Source: Pseudoalteromonas piscicida (GTDB lineage: Bacteria > Pseudomonadota > Gammaproteobacteria > Enterobacterales > Alteromonadaceae). Taken from it: a DNA stretch of 64,000 bases. The notes below the pieces were generated by a model. It did no database searches, had not been told where the DNA came from, and worked only from the letters and a program-made list of their open reading frames with translations. A program made the position numbers and the translations under genes. Positions 1 to 6,884 of this stretch are shown here, piece after piece (positions within the stretch are counted from its first letter, which is position 1; each line of letters opens with the position of its first letter). Location of the stretch: contig NZ_CP021647.1 in assembly GCF_002208135.1 (NCBI RefSeq), positions 375,501 to 439,500 on the forward strand. Reading direction: 5' to 3'.

Positions 1-1151
1 CTAACGATATATGGCTGGCGGCCAATTTCTGTGACATACCACCCGGCCAGGGTAGCTACCCAGCCTGAGAAAGTCATCGCCACAAGCGCTTTCAGTTGCC
101 ACTTCGGTAACTCACCCTTTTTCCATAATGTAAAACGAGTAACAAACGCAACTAAGATCATCAGCATCCCCATCCCAACCATGATTCTAAAGCCGAAAAA
201 GACGGGCTTAACTGGTGGGTGTTCACCTTTAAATTCATTAAGCCCCTTAATTTCACCGTTAACGTCGTGGGTAAGAATAAAACTTGCCATATTAGGAATA
301 CCAAGCGCAAAGTCGTTGCGTCTTTCTTCCTCATTCGGAATTGCGAATAGTAATAGCGGTGCACCTTTCTCTGTTTCCCAAACCCCCTCCATAGCGGCAA
401 TCTTTTGCGGTTGGTGCTTTAGCGTATTTAGGCCGTGTAAATCGCCGACAAAAGCTTGTAGTGGAGTAAGTAGGGCTGCAACTGTTAACGCAACAGTTAG
501 TGCTTTTTTGGGGGCATGCTTTTCGTCGTTTTTTAGCATCCGATAAGCGCTGACACCCGCTATCAAAAATGAAGCCGTAAGTGCACTTGCCAGTAACATA
601 TGGAAGAAACGATAACCGAATGAAGGATTGAATATAACCTCAAACCAATCCGTTGGATACACGATACCGTCTCTAAGTTCAAAGCCCGTCGGGGTTTGCA
701 TCCAACTATTTAAAGATAAGATCCAAAATGCTGAAAGAGTGGTGCCTATGGCGACGATAAAGGTAGCTAAAGTATGTACTTTAGGTGGTACGCGCTTCAT
801 GCCAAACAACATGATCCCTAAAAATGTTGCTTCCATAAAAAATGCAGTCAGTACTTCATAACCGAGCAAGGGGCCGGCGATATTACCAACTTTCTCCATA
901 AAACCAGGCCAGTTTGTACCAAACTGGAACGACATGGTGATGCCACTGACGACACCAAGTGCAAAGGTCAAGGCAAAAATTTTGACCCAAAAGCGATACG
1001 CTCTTAACCAAACTGGGTGTTCGGTTAGGTCATACTTGAGTTTAAAAAACGCCAGAAACCAAGCTAACGCGATGGTTATCGTGGGAAAGAGTATGTGAAA
1101 ACTAATATTTGCCGCAAACTGTATTCGCGACAACAACAACGTATCAAGCAT
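1..1151 (-). CDS. cydA: Cytochrome bd-type (CioA-like) ubiquinol oxidase subunit I, C-terminus cut by window edge
   Basis: Membrane subunit of the bd quinol oxidase, which oxidises ubiquinol and reduces O2 to water. About 383 codons are visible in one uninterrupted frame running off the left edge. Residues expected of the family are in place: H19 (haem b595 ligand position), E99 and E107 (proton path), H184 (haem b558 ligand) and a GRQP motif near the edge. The periplasmic Q-loop after residue 250 is short, which is typical of the cyanide-insensitive CioA branch rather than E. coli CydA. The start at 1151 follows a GAGG ribosome site and lies 15 bases after the GbsR-like gene, so the two are probably co-transcribed. 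Subunit II would lie outside the window. Confidence 0.93.
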   Translation of the reverse strand, partial: MLDTLLLSRIQFAANISFHILFPTITIALAWFLAFFKLKYDLTEHPVWLRAYRFWVKIFALTFALGVVSGITMSFQFGTNWPGFMEKVGNIAGPLLGYEVLTAFFMEATFLGIMLFGMKRVPPKVHTLATFIVAIGTTLSAFWILSLNSWMQTPTGFELRDGIVYPTDWFEVIFNPSFGYRFFHMLLASALTASFLIAGVSAYRMLKNDEKHAPKKALTVALTVAALLTPLQAFVGDLHGLNTLKHQPQKIAAMEGVWETEKGAPLLLFAIPNEEERRNDFALGIPNMASFILTHDVNGEIKGLNEFKGEHPPVKPVFFGFRIMVGMGMLMILVAFVTRFTLWKKGELPKWQLKALVAMTFSGWVATLAGWYVTEIGRQPYIV

Positions 1152-1166
1152 GACGCACCTCGCACT

Positions 1167-1712
1167 TTAAGACTTACGTAATAATTTATCCTTTAAATCT
1201 ATTACTTTACTCACGGAAGAACCGAGTTTCATTAACGACTGAAGTTGTTCTGGTGACAGGCGTTGAAGCTCGGCTGACCACTTGGTAACGGTTTCAAGCA
1301 GGTCGTGAATGGACTGCATTTGCTGCTGTGCATATACTTCTTCTGGTGAATTAGCGCTATCTAGAATCTGGTCTCGAAGTAGAGTGAGCGTTGGGTCGAT
1401 TTCCCTTTTTCTTCTCTCTTCAAATACGCGGTTAGCGAGATCCCAAATTGAGCCGTTTGGAGAGTAATATTCTTTACGATCGCCTGGAATATGGTGCACT
1501 TTGACCAATTGCCAAGATTGCAATTCTTTTATTCCCATACTCACGTTACCGCGTGAAATTTTTAACGCATCGGCGATCTCGTTCGCTGTTAATGGCTTTT
1601 CATTAATAACCAACAAACCAACCATTTGCCCTATAGTTCTGTTGAAACCCCAGCGACTTCCCATTTCGCCGCAATGAAGTACAAAATTTTCTATTTTTGG
1701 TGATAAGTTCAT
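1167..1712 (-). CDS. GbsR/MarR-family transcriptional regulator
   Basis: A 181-aa winged-helix DNA-binding protein of the GbsR/MarR type. The N-terminal half carries the helix-turn-helix region (LTANEIADALKISRGNVS, about residues 58-75) and a wing (PGDRKEYY). The C-terminal half is helical and likely forms the dimer interface. It sits directly upstream of the bd oxidase gene in the same orientation, so it probably controls its own operon. A near-perfect 18-base palindrome lies 11-28 bases before its start codon and is a plausible operator. The effector is unknown; a respiratory or redox signal is only an inference from context. Confidence 0.85.
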   Translation of the reverse strand: MNLSPKIENFVLHCGEMGSRWGFNRTIGQMVGLLVINEKPLTANEIADALKISRGNVSMGIKELQSWQLVKVHHIPGDRKEYYSPNGSIWDLANRVFEERRKREIDPTLTLLRDQILDSANSPEEVYAQQQMQSIHDLLETVTKWSAELQRLSPEQLQSLMKLGSSVSKVIDLKDKLLRKS

Positions 1713-1722
1713 TGTTTTAAAC

Positions 1723-1740
1723 TTTCAGTAATTATTGAAA
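1723..1740 (-). promoter_or_regulatory. Candidate GbsR-type operator overlapping the cyd promoter
   Basis: TTTCAGTAATTATTGAAA is a palindrome with 16 of 18 positions symmetric. Read on the minus strand it contains AATAAT (1736-1731), a good -10 candidate for the gbsR-like/cyd operon. A dimeric winged-helix repressor bound here would block polymerase. Binding by the adjacent regulator is inferred. Confidence 0.5.
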
Positions 1741-1759
1741 CTTTAATATAAAGGTCACT

Positions 1760-1773
1760 TTGACTTAGATCAA
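1760..1773. promoter_or_regulatory. FNR/EtrA-type binding site upstream of the cyd operon
   Basis: TTGACTTAGATCAA differs by one base from the FNR consensus TTGAT-N4-ATCAA. Its centre (1766.5) lies about 42 bases upstream of the start expected from the AATAAT -10 candidate at 1736-1731. That is the spacing of a class II FNR-activated promoter, and bd oxidases are commonly induced at low oxygen. Confidence 0.55.
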
Positions 1774-1873
1774 GCATTAATTAAGCTCAACTACAACATA
1801 GTGAAAGTTAACCTTCCCCGAATATCTATAATTGCTATCCACTGACCGCAAATCAATATAAATTTCAAATCAT

Positions 1874-1899
1874 TGTGATTTAATGCGGCCGCAATCACA
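1874..1899. promoter_or_regulatory. Inverted repeat upstream of the phosphodiesterase gene
   Basis: TGTGATT and AATCACA form a perfect 7-base inverted repeat separated by 12 bases, 63 bases before the downstream start codon. The half-sites resemble CRP half-sites, but the spacing is wrong for CRP (16 instead of 6 bases between TGTGA and TCACA). It may be an operator for another factor. No terminator-like T tract follows. Confidence 0.25.
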
Positions 1900-1961
1900 C
1901 GGATTATGCTGCACAGCCTCTTACTTTTGCAGCGGTACTCACATGACACGGGAATTTATAC

Positions 1962-3146
1962 ATGTTAAGAATCTTCCTTTTCACCTTAACTATTTTTAGT
2001 TGTACAGCTTTTGCTGAGCGCGCGACAACCGTTTTGATCTCCATTGATGGTTTCAGATGGGACTACATTGAAAAACACGATGCAAAGAATATTGCAAACC
2101 TTGCGAAGCAGGGCGTCCGCGCGACCAAGCTATGGCCTCAATATCCGACTAAGACTTTTCCAAATCATTTATCTATCGTTACGGGCTTAAAACCCATCAA
2201 TCATGGCATCGTCGACAATTACTTTTGCGATAAGAAGCGTGATGAGTGCTATAAGATGGGTATGGGTAGAGTGGATAGCTCGTGGATAAGTGGTGTTCCT
2301 TTATGGAATCTTGTAAAAATGCATGGGTATAAGTCAGCTGCTTATTTCTGGCCTGAATCTGACGCTAGAATCAACGGTATGACACCCGACTACTATTATC
2401 ACTATTCAAAGCAAGCCGATTACAAAAACCGCCTTAATGAAATACACAATTGGCTAAAATTACCAAAAAGCGAAAAACCATTGTTTATTGCCAGCTACTT
2501 CTCTCTCGTGGATACCATGGGTCATGGATATGGGCCAGACCATGAAAAAACGAGAAAAGCAGTACAGTTTGTTGATGGCTTAATCGGTGAGTTTGTTGCT
2601 GCTTTGAAAAAGGACAAAATTAAAGTGAACCTAGTACTCGTTTCTGATCATGGCATGGCAAATATAGAGCCAGATAAAGCCGTGATCCTCGAAGAGCTAG
2701 ATATACCTAAAGAATGGACTATAAAAAATAGCGGAACTAGGGTATCACTTTATGCGTTAAACGATAAAGCACTTGAAACAGAGGCGCTTACACAGCAGTT
2801 ACGTGAAAAAGCGAATGGTCGTTATGAAGTATTAAGTAGTGAGCAAAAACGACAACTCAATGGCGGAGATTCTCCTCGCATCGGCGATATTATCTTGCAG
2901 GCAAAAGCACCCATTGTCTTTATGCAGCAAGGTAAGCAAGGGTATTACGGTACTCACGGATATGAAATAACCCCCGATATGGCGGCATTTTTTGTTGCAA
3001 GTGGCCCAGCCTTCAAGTCAGGTGTAAAAATAGAGCAAGCCAGTAATTTGGAGGTTTACCCAACACTTGTACATATTATGGGACTTAAGCCACTTAATGA
3101 ACTTGATAGTAAGGGAGAAAACTTACTGAAGTTGGTTAGGCAGTAA
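1962..3146 (+). CDS. Secreted type I phosphodiesterase/nucleotide pyrophosphatase (alkaline phosphatase superfamily)
   Basis: A 394-aa ectonucleotide pyrophosphatase/phosphodiesterase that should cleave phosphodiester or pyrophosphate bonds of nucleotides outside the cytoplasm. A signal peptide spans about residues 1-18 (cleavage after AFA). The metal and catalytic set is visible: D29 in SIDG, nucleophile T65 in KTFPNH, D and H in VDTMGHGYGPDH, and DH in VSDHGM. The length is right for bacterial members. It stands alone between divergent or convergent neighbours. A role in nucleotide or phosphate scavenging is inferred from family knowledge. Confidence 0.88.
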   Translation: MLRIFLFTLTIFSCTAFAERATTVLISIDGFRWDYIEKHDAKNIANLAKQGVRATKLWPQYPTKTFPNHLSIVTGLKPINHGIVDNYFCDKKRDECYKMGMGRVDSSWISGVPLWNLVKMHGYKSAAYFWPESDARINGMTPDYYYHYSKQADYKNRLNEIHNWLKLPKSEKPLFIASYFSLVDTMGHGYGPDHEKTRKAVQFVDGLIGEFVAALKKDKIKVNLVLVSDHGMANIEPDKAVILEELDIPKEWTIKNSGTRVSLYALNDKALETEALTQQLREKANGRYEVLSSEQKRQLNGGDSPRIGDIILQAKAPIVFMQQGKQGYYGTHGYEITPDMAAFFVASGPAFKSGVKIEQASNLEVYPTLVHIMGLKPLNELDSKGENLLKLVRQ

Positions 3147-3212
3147 AACAGGCTATTCATGATGTTCAGGGCTAATAAATAACTTGGCTCTGAACAAGGT
3201 GAGTAGAGTAAT

Positions 3213-3392
3213 TCACTTTTTATTGGAAGGCTTCATTAGACGTTTTGCTAAAGCAAAGACAATATAGACAAGAACCAAGGAATTAAGGACAAGCAATGCA
3301 TCTTTATCAGATACAAACATCCATATCGCCGCAAGTGCAAGGCAAGCAAGTGTAAAGTGGCCAACTAGTGGATTGGTAGTCTTTTTCTTCAT
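3213..3392 (-). CDS. Small two-helix membrane protein (59 aa), hypothetical
   Basis: An open frame of 60 codons from ATG at 3392 to TGA at 3213. The product starts MKKKTTNP, has two hydrophobic segments (about residues 11-27 and 32-49) separated by a short polar SDKDA turn, and ends in a basic tail (KRLMKPSNKK). The positive ends and hydrophobic core look like a real small inner-membrane protein, not a chance frame. The ribosome site is weak. It fills most of the gap between the phosphodiesterase and the cyclase gene. Function unknown. Confidence 0.55.
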   Translation of the reverse strand: MKKKTTNPLVGHFTLACLALAAIWMFVSDKDALLVLNSLVLVYIVFALAKRLMKPSNKK

Positions 3393-3621
3393 TAAGAACT
3401 TCGCTGTATTTATGTTCAGATTATTTTACACCTGATAGCTAAGACAATACCAATAATCCGTTCAAAAAACTAAATATTTTTGACCATGTGGTTATAATAC
3501 GGGCACACAGAATATGAACGTTCTTATTCGTTATTGGTCTGACCAGAGTTTGATATAGATTAACTGTTTCACTCAAACGAATAGCTAAAATGTCATGGAA
3601 GTACATTAAAGAGAATTCTTA

Positions 3622-5211
3622 GTGGTACAAATAAATAAAGCAAAACATTGGTTAGACCTCAAAAAGCTCATACTCATTCTTGCCACATTATGCGTATTTA
3701 CTTCGTTGCTAAACGCATTATTTTCGAGCTACCAAGTTCAAAAACAAGTGATGGTAAAAGATACGTTAGAAGCAAATCGTGCTTACGCGACTAAGTTAGC
3801 AGATGTTACTGATCTCTTTTTACAATCAGTATTGATGCAACTAAAGGCGTCGAGCGAAGCCATCGCGACGCAGCTAGATAGCCCTGAGGCGGTCAATAAA
3901 GAGCTGAGTCAAATGCTCACAAGAACTCATAGTTTTGACTCTATCGTGTTAGTCAACGCCAAAGGTGAAATTATCGGTGCTCAGCCAGACTCACTTGGTG
4001 TGGTTGGGGCTACACTCAGAAATGAAGTCGAAACATCACCACTCCGTGAAAAAGCGCCTTTTATTGTGGGTCCATTTGTTTCACCCGCTGGGAATTTGAT
4101 GGTGAGCCCAACTCATCCAATGTTTGATCAAGAAGGAAAGTTCGTTGGTTTTATCGCTGCCGGGATTTATCTTAAGGGTGACAATATCTTGGGCCGATTA
4201 TTAGCAAACCATCATCACCAAGACAAAACTTATATTTATGTTACTGGTCCTAACGGTAAACTTATTTATCATCATGATGATCATCGCATTGGACAAGATG
4301 TCACCAAAAATGAGGTCGTTGAATCATTACTCAGCAAAACTTCTGGTTCCGCCCAAGTAGTCAATACCCAGGGAGTGGAAATGCTAGCAGGTTATGCTTC
4401 TGTGCCAACAAGTGGTTGGGGAGTCGTGGCACAGCGGCCATTAGAAGTCACGATGTCACAATTATCGAACACCATGCAGCACGTCTTGAAAACGACTATT
4501 CCATTTACCGTATTTCTGTTGATTTGTGTGCTTGGACTCGGAACCTTAATTGCTAAGCCTTTGTGGCGATTAGCTAAGTTATCAGAGCAAGTGCAAGATG
4601 GCAGAAACATCGATTTTCCACATGTGTCCACATGGTATTATGAAGCCGCATGGTTGTACCAGGCAATGCATAGCAGTGTTAAGAACTTAGGTGCACAGAT
4701 CCAACGCTTTGACGACGAGAGAAAACAAGATCAGCTGACTCATTTATTCAATAGGCGAGGCATGGAAAAGTGGCTAGAGACTGCCTATGAACAACAAACT
4801 CCGTTTAGCATTATTGCGCTCGATATCGATCACTTCAAACAAGTTAATGATACTTACGGCCACGATGTTGGTGATGTGGTAATAAAACGACTCGCCGAGT
4901 TGATGCGCACCAATGCGCGTGAGCAGGACCATTTATGCCGCAGTGGCGGTGAAGAGTTCTTAATGTTTCTACCGCATGTAGATATTGATAAAGCAGATAG
5001 AATTGCAGAGCGCTTGCGCGCATGTACTGCTGAAACTGAGTTTGGTGAAGCCGGACATATTACGATTTCACTTGGGATCTCTCACTGGCCACTGTGCTCT
5101 GAGGATTTGCATCACGCACTTAAACTTGCAGATCGTAGTCTATATAAGGCGAAAGCAAATGGCAGAAACCGTGTGGAACATGCCGTTTTGGCCAATCACA
5201 ATGTAGCATAA
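3622..5211 (+). CDS. Membrane diguanylate cyclase with periplasmic Cache sensor
   Basis: A 529-aa protein predicted to make c-di-GMP from two GTP in response to a periplasmic ligand. A first membrane helix (about 15-37) is followed by a double-Cache-like sensor (about 40-280), a second helix (about 285-310), a HAMP-like linker and a GGDEF domain (about 365-525). The active-site motif is GGEEF starting at residue 442. An RxxD inhibitory site (REQD) lies five residues before it, so feedback inhibition by product is likely. LDIDHFK retains the metal-binding Asp. The start is GTG, with GAGAA upstream. Ligand unknown. Confidence 0.9.
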   Translation: MVQINKAKHWLDLKKLILILATLCVFTSLLNALFSSYQVQKQVMVKDTLEANRAYATKLADVTDLFLQSVLMQLKASSEAIATQLDSPEAVNKELSQMLTRTHSFDSIVLVNAKGEIIGAQPDSLGVVGATLRNEVETSPLREKAPFIVGPFVSPAGNLMVSPTHPMFDQEGKFVGFIAAGIYLKGDNILGRLLANHHHQDKTYIYVTGPNGKLIYHHDDHRIGQDVTKNEVVESLLSKTSGSAQVVNTQGVEMLAGYASVPTSGWGVVAQRPLEVTMSQLSNTMQHVLKTTIPFTVFLLICVLGLGTLIAKPLWRLAKLSEQVQDGRNIDFPHVSTWYYEAAWLYQAMHSSVKNLGAQIQRFDDERKQDQLTHLFNRRGMEKWLETAYEQQTPFSIIALDIDHFKQVNDTYGHDVGDVVIKRLAELMRTNAREQDHLCRSGGEEFLMFLPHVDIDKADRIAERLRACTAETEFGEAGHITISLGISHWPLCSEDLHHALKLADRSLYKAKANGRNRVEHAVLANHNVA

Positions 5212-5305
5212 ATGGAAATTTGATATTAAAAAGTGAAATCTGCTCCGAATATCGGTAAGATGCGTTGCAATTTTTTTCATTACCTAATTTGGAGCTGTAC
5301 TTTCC

Positions 5306-6709
5306 ATGGCAAAAACATTGAAAGTTCCTCATACACTAGTCCTGCTACTAGGTATGATGCTAATTGCATTATTGTCTACTTGGATTATTCCACAAGGCTT
5401 TTTTGATACTGCAACCACGGACTCTGGCAGGCAAGTTGTGCTTGCTGGTACCTACCATATAGCTGAAGAGTCAGTACGTCTTACCCCCTGGGATCTGCTA
5501 AAAGCGATCCCTCGTGCATTTGCTGCTGCGCAAGACGTAATCTTTTTCGTTATGATAGTGGGCGGTGTACTCGCTATTGCACGCGCTACAGGCACTGTAG
5601 ATGCACTAATTGGCCGCTTACTTGAAAAAAATGGAGATAAACCACAAAAGCTGATTTTCATGGTGGTGTTCTGTTTTGCAATTGCGTCAAGTGCTATAGG
5701 CACCGCGGGTGAATATATCCCATTTGTACTGATTTTAGTTGCGCTTTGTAAAGCAATGAAATTGGATGCGATGACAGCTGTTGGCATGATCATCGCGGGC
5801 TACGGGATTGGTTATGGTGTGTCAGCATTTAACCCATTTACGGTATTAATTGCCCAGCAAATTGCTGAAGTGCCAGTTTATTCAGGTATTTGGCTAAGAT
5901 TTGCTATTTTTGTTCCATTTGTACTGATTGGCTTTCATCATGTATGGAGCTATACCAAAAAGGTACAGCAAAATCCAGAAAACTCGATGATGAAAGATGT
6001 GCCATGCCCACTGGCAGGTCAGGCTGCTCCTAGCTATCCGCAACTAAATGGTCGTCATAGAACGATTCTACTTACTTTCATTGTCACGCTTGTCTGTGCC
6101 GTTTGGGGTATTGCGACTCAGGGGTGGTATCTTTACGAGCTAGGTGGCTTATTTATCGCATGGGGTGTCGTCATCTCAATCCTTGGTAAACTATCAGCGG
6201 ATGAAGCAGCAAACCGCTTTATCGAAGGGGTATCAGATCTCGTTACTACAGCTGTACTCATTGGTGTAGCTCGCGGTATTGCGCTGATTCTTGAGGATGG
6301 TCAAATCCTTCACACGATTGTTCATGGTCTTTCAACACCTCTTTCTTATGTTGCTGCGGAAGTTTCAGCTGTAGGCATGCTACTTATTCAAACGCTTCTA
6401 AACATGTTTATTCCGTCGGGCTCTGGCCAGGCATATGTCACTATGCCATTGATGGTGCCTGTGGGCGACTTGGTTGGTGTACCAAGGCAGGTTGCGGTGC
6501 TTGCGTATCAATTTGGTGATGGCTTCTCAAACATGATCGTACCGACTAATGCGGTATTAATGGGGATACTCGGCATGGCTGGAGTACCTTATACGCATTG
6601 GTTTAGATTCTGTATGCCGTTAATGGTGAAACTCATGCTAGCAGCGTCAACGGTATTGGTACTCGCTGTTATGTTTGGTTATGGTTTGGACGTACAACCG
6701 CAATTGTAG
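5306..6709 (+). CDS. YfcC family (DcuC-like) membrane transporter
   Basis: A 467-aa inner-membrane carrier with about a dozen hydrophobic segments. It belongs to the YfcC/C4-dicarboxylate anaerobic carrier superfamily. Two conserved re-entrant-type stretches are visible, GTAGEYIPFVLILVALCKA (about residue 135) and the later IPSGSGQAYVTMPLMVP (about residue 370), as expected for the repeated halves of ion-transporter superfamily proteins. Substrates of YfcC proteins are poorly defined; an amino or dicarboxylic acid is likely. It is preceded by a gap of about 95 bases and ends with its own terminator. Confidence 0.8.
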   Translation: MAKTLKVPHTLVLLLGMMLIALLSTWIIPQGFFDTATTDSGRQVVLAGTYHIAEESVRLTPWDLLKAIPRAFAAAQDVIFFVMIVGGVLAIARATGTVDALIGRLLEKNGDKPQKLIFMVVFCFAIASSAIGTAGEYIPFVLILVALCKAMKLDAMTAVGMIIAGYGIGYGVSAFNPFTVLIAQQIAEVPVYSGIWLRFAIFVPFVLIGFHHVWSYTKKVQQNPENSMMKDVPCPLAGQAAPSYPQLNGRHRTILLTFIVTLVCAVWGIATQGWYLYELGGLFIAWGVVISILGKLSADEAANRFIEGVSDLVTTAVLIGVARGIALILEDGQILHTIVHGLSTPLSYVAAEVSAVGMLLIQTLLNMFIPSGSGQAYVTMPLMVPVGDLVGVPRQVAVLAYQFGDGFSNMIVPTNAVLMGILGMAGVPYTHWFRFCMPLMVKLMLAASTVLVLAVMFGYGLDVQPQL

Positions 6710-6728
6710 ATACGCAATTTTCTTTTTA

Positions 6729-6750
6729 GATAGCGCCTACCGGCGCTATC
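6729..6750 (+). terminator. Rho-independent terminator after yfcC-like gene
   Basis: A perfect 9-base stem GATAGCGCC/GGCGCTATC with a 4-base TACC loop is followed by the moderately T-rich TTGCTTTT. It lies 20 bases after the transporter stop codon. Confidence 0.75.
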
Positions 6751-6884
6751 TTGCTTTTGCCAAACTCATTTTCTCTTCAAAAAGCAAATTTATTGATCTG
6801 TATTTATATTCTATGTAGTTTAATAAGCTATTATTATTTATTGAACACGAAAATCTTTGTCGGGAATGAGCCATACAGACTTCT

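Noticed and set aside
31..546. 171-aa plus-strand open frame
   Set aside because: It is the antisense shadow of the cytochrome bd gene, whose minus-strand frame has all family residues.
1874..1899. CRP site before the phosphodiesterase
   Set aside because: TGTGA and TCACA are 16 bases apart instead of 6; kept only as an unassigned inverted repeat.
3493..3498. Perfect TATAAT upstream of the Cache-GGDEF gene
   Set aside because: No acceptable -35 at 16-18 bases (the nearby TTGACC is only 7 bases away), so no promoter is called.
3449..3538. ACCAATAA and TTATTGGT as ends of a second MITE-like element
   Set aside because: Only 8 bases match and the flanking GTTC/GAAC parts do not align in register; too weak to call a repeat.
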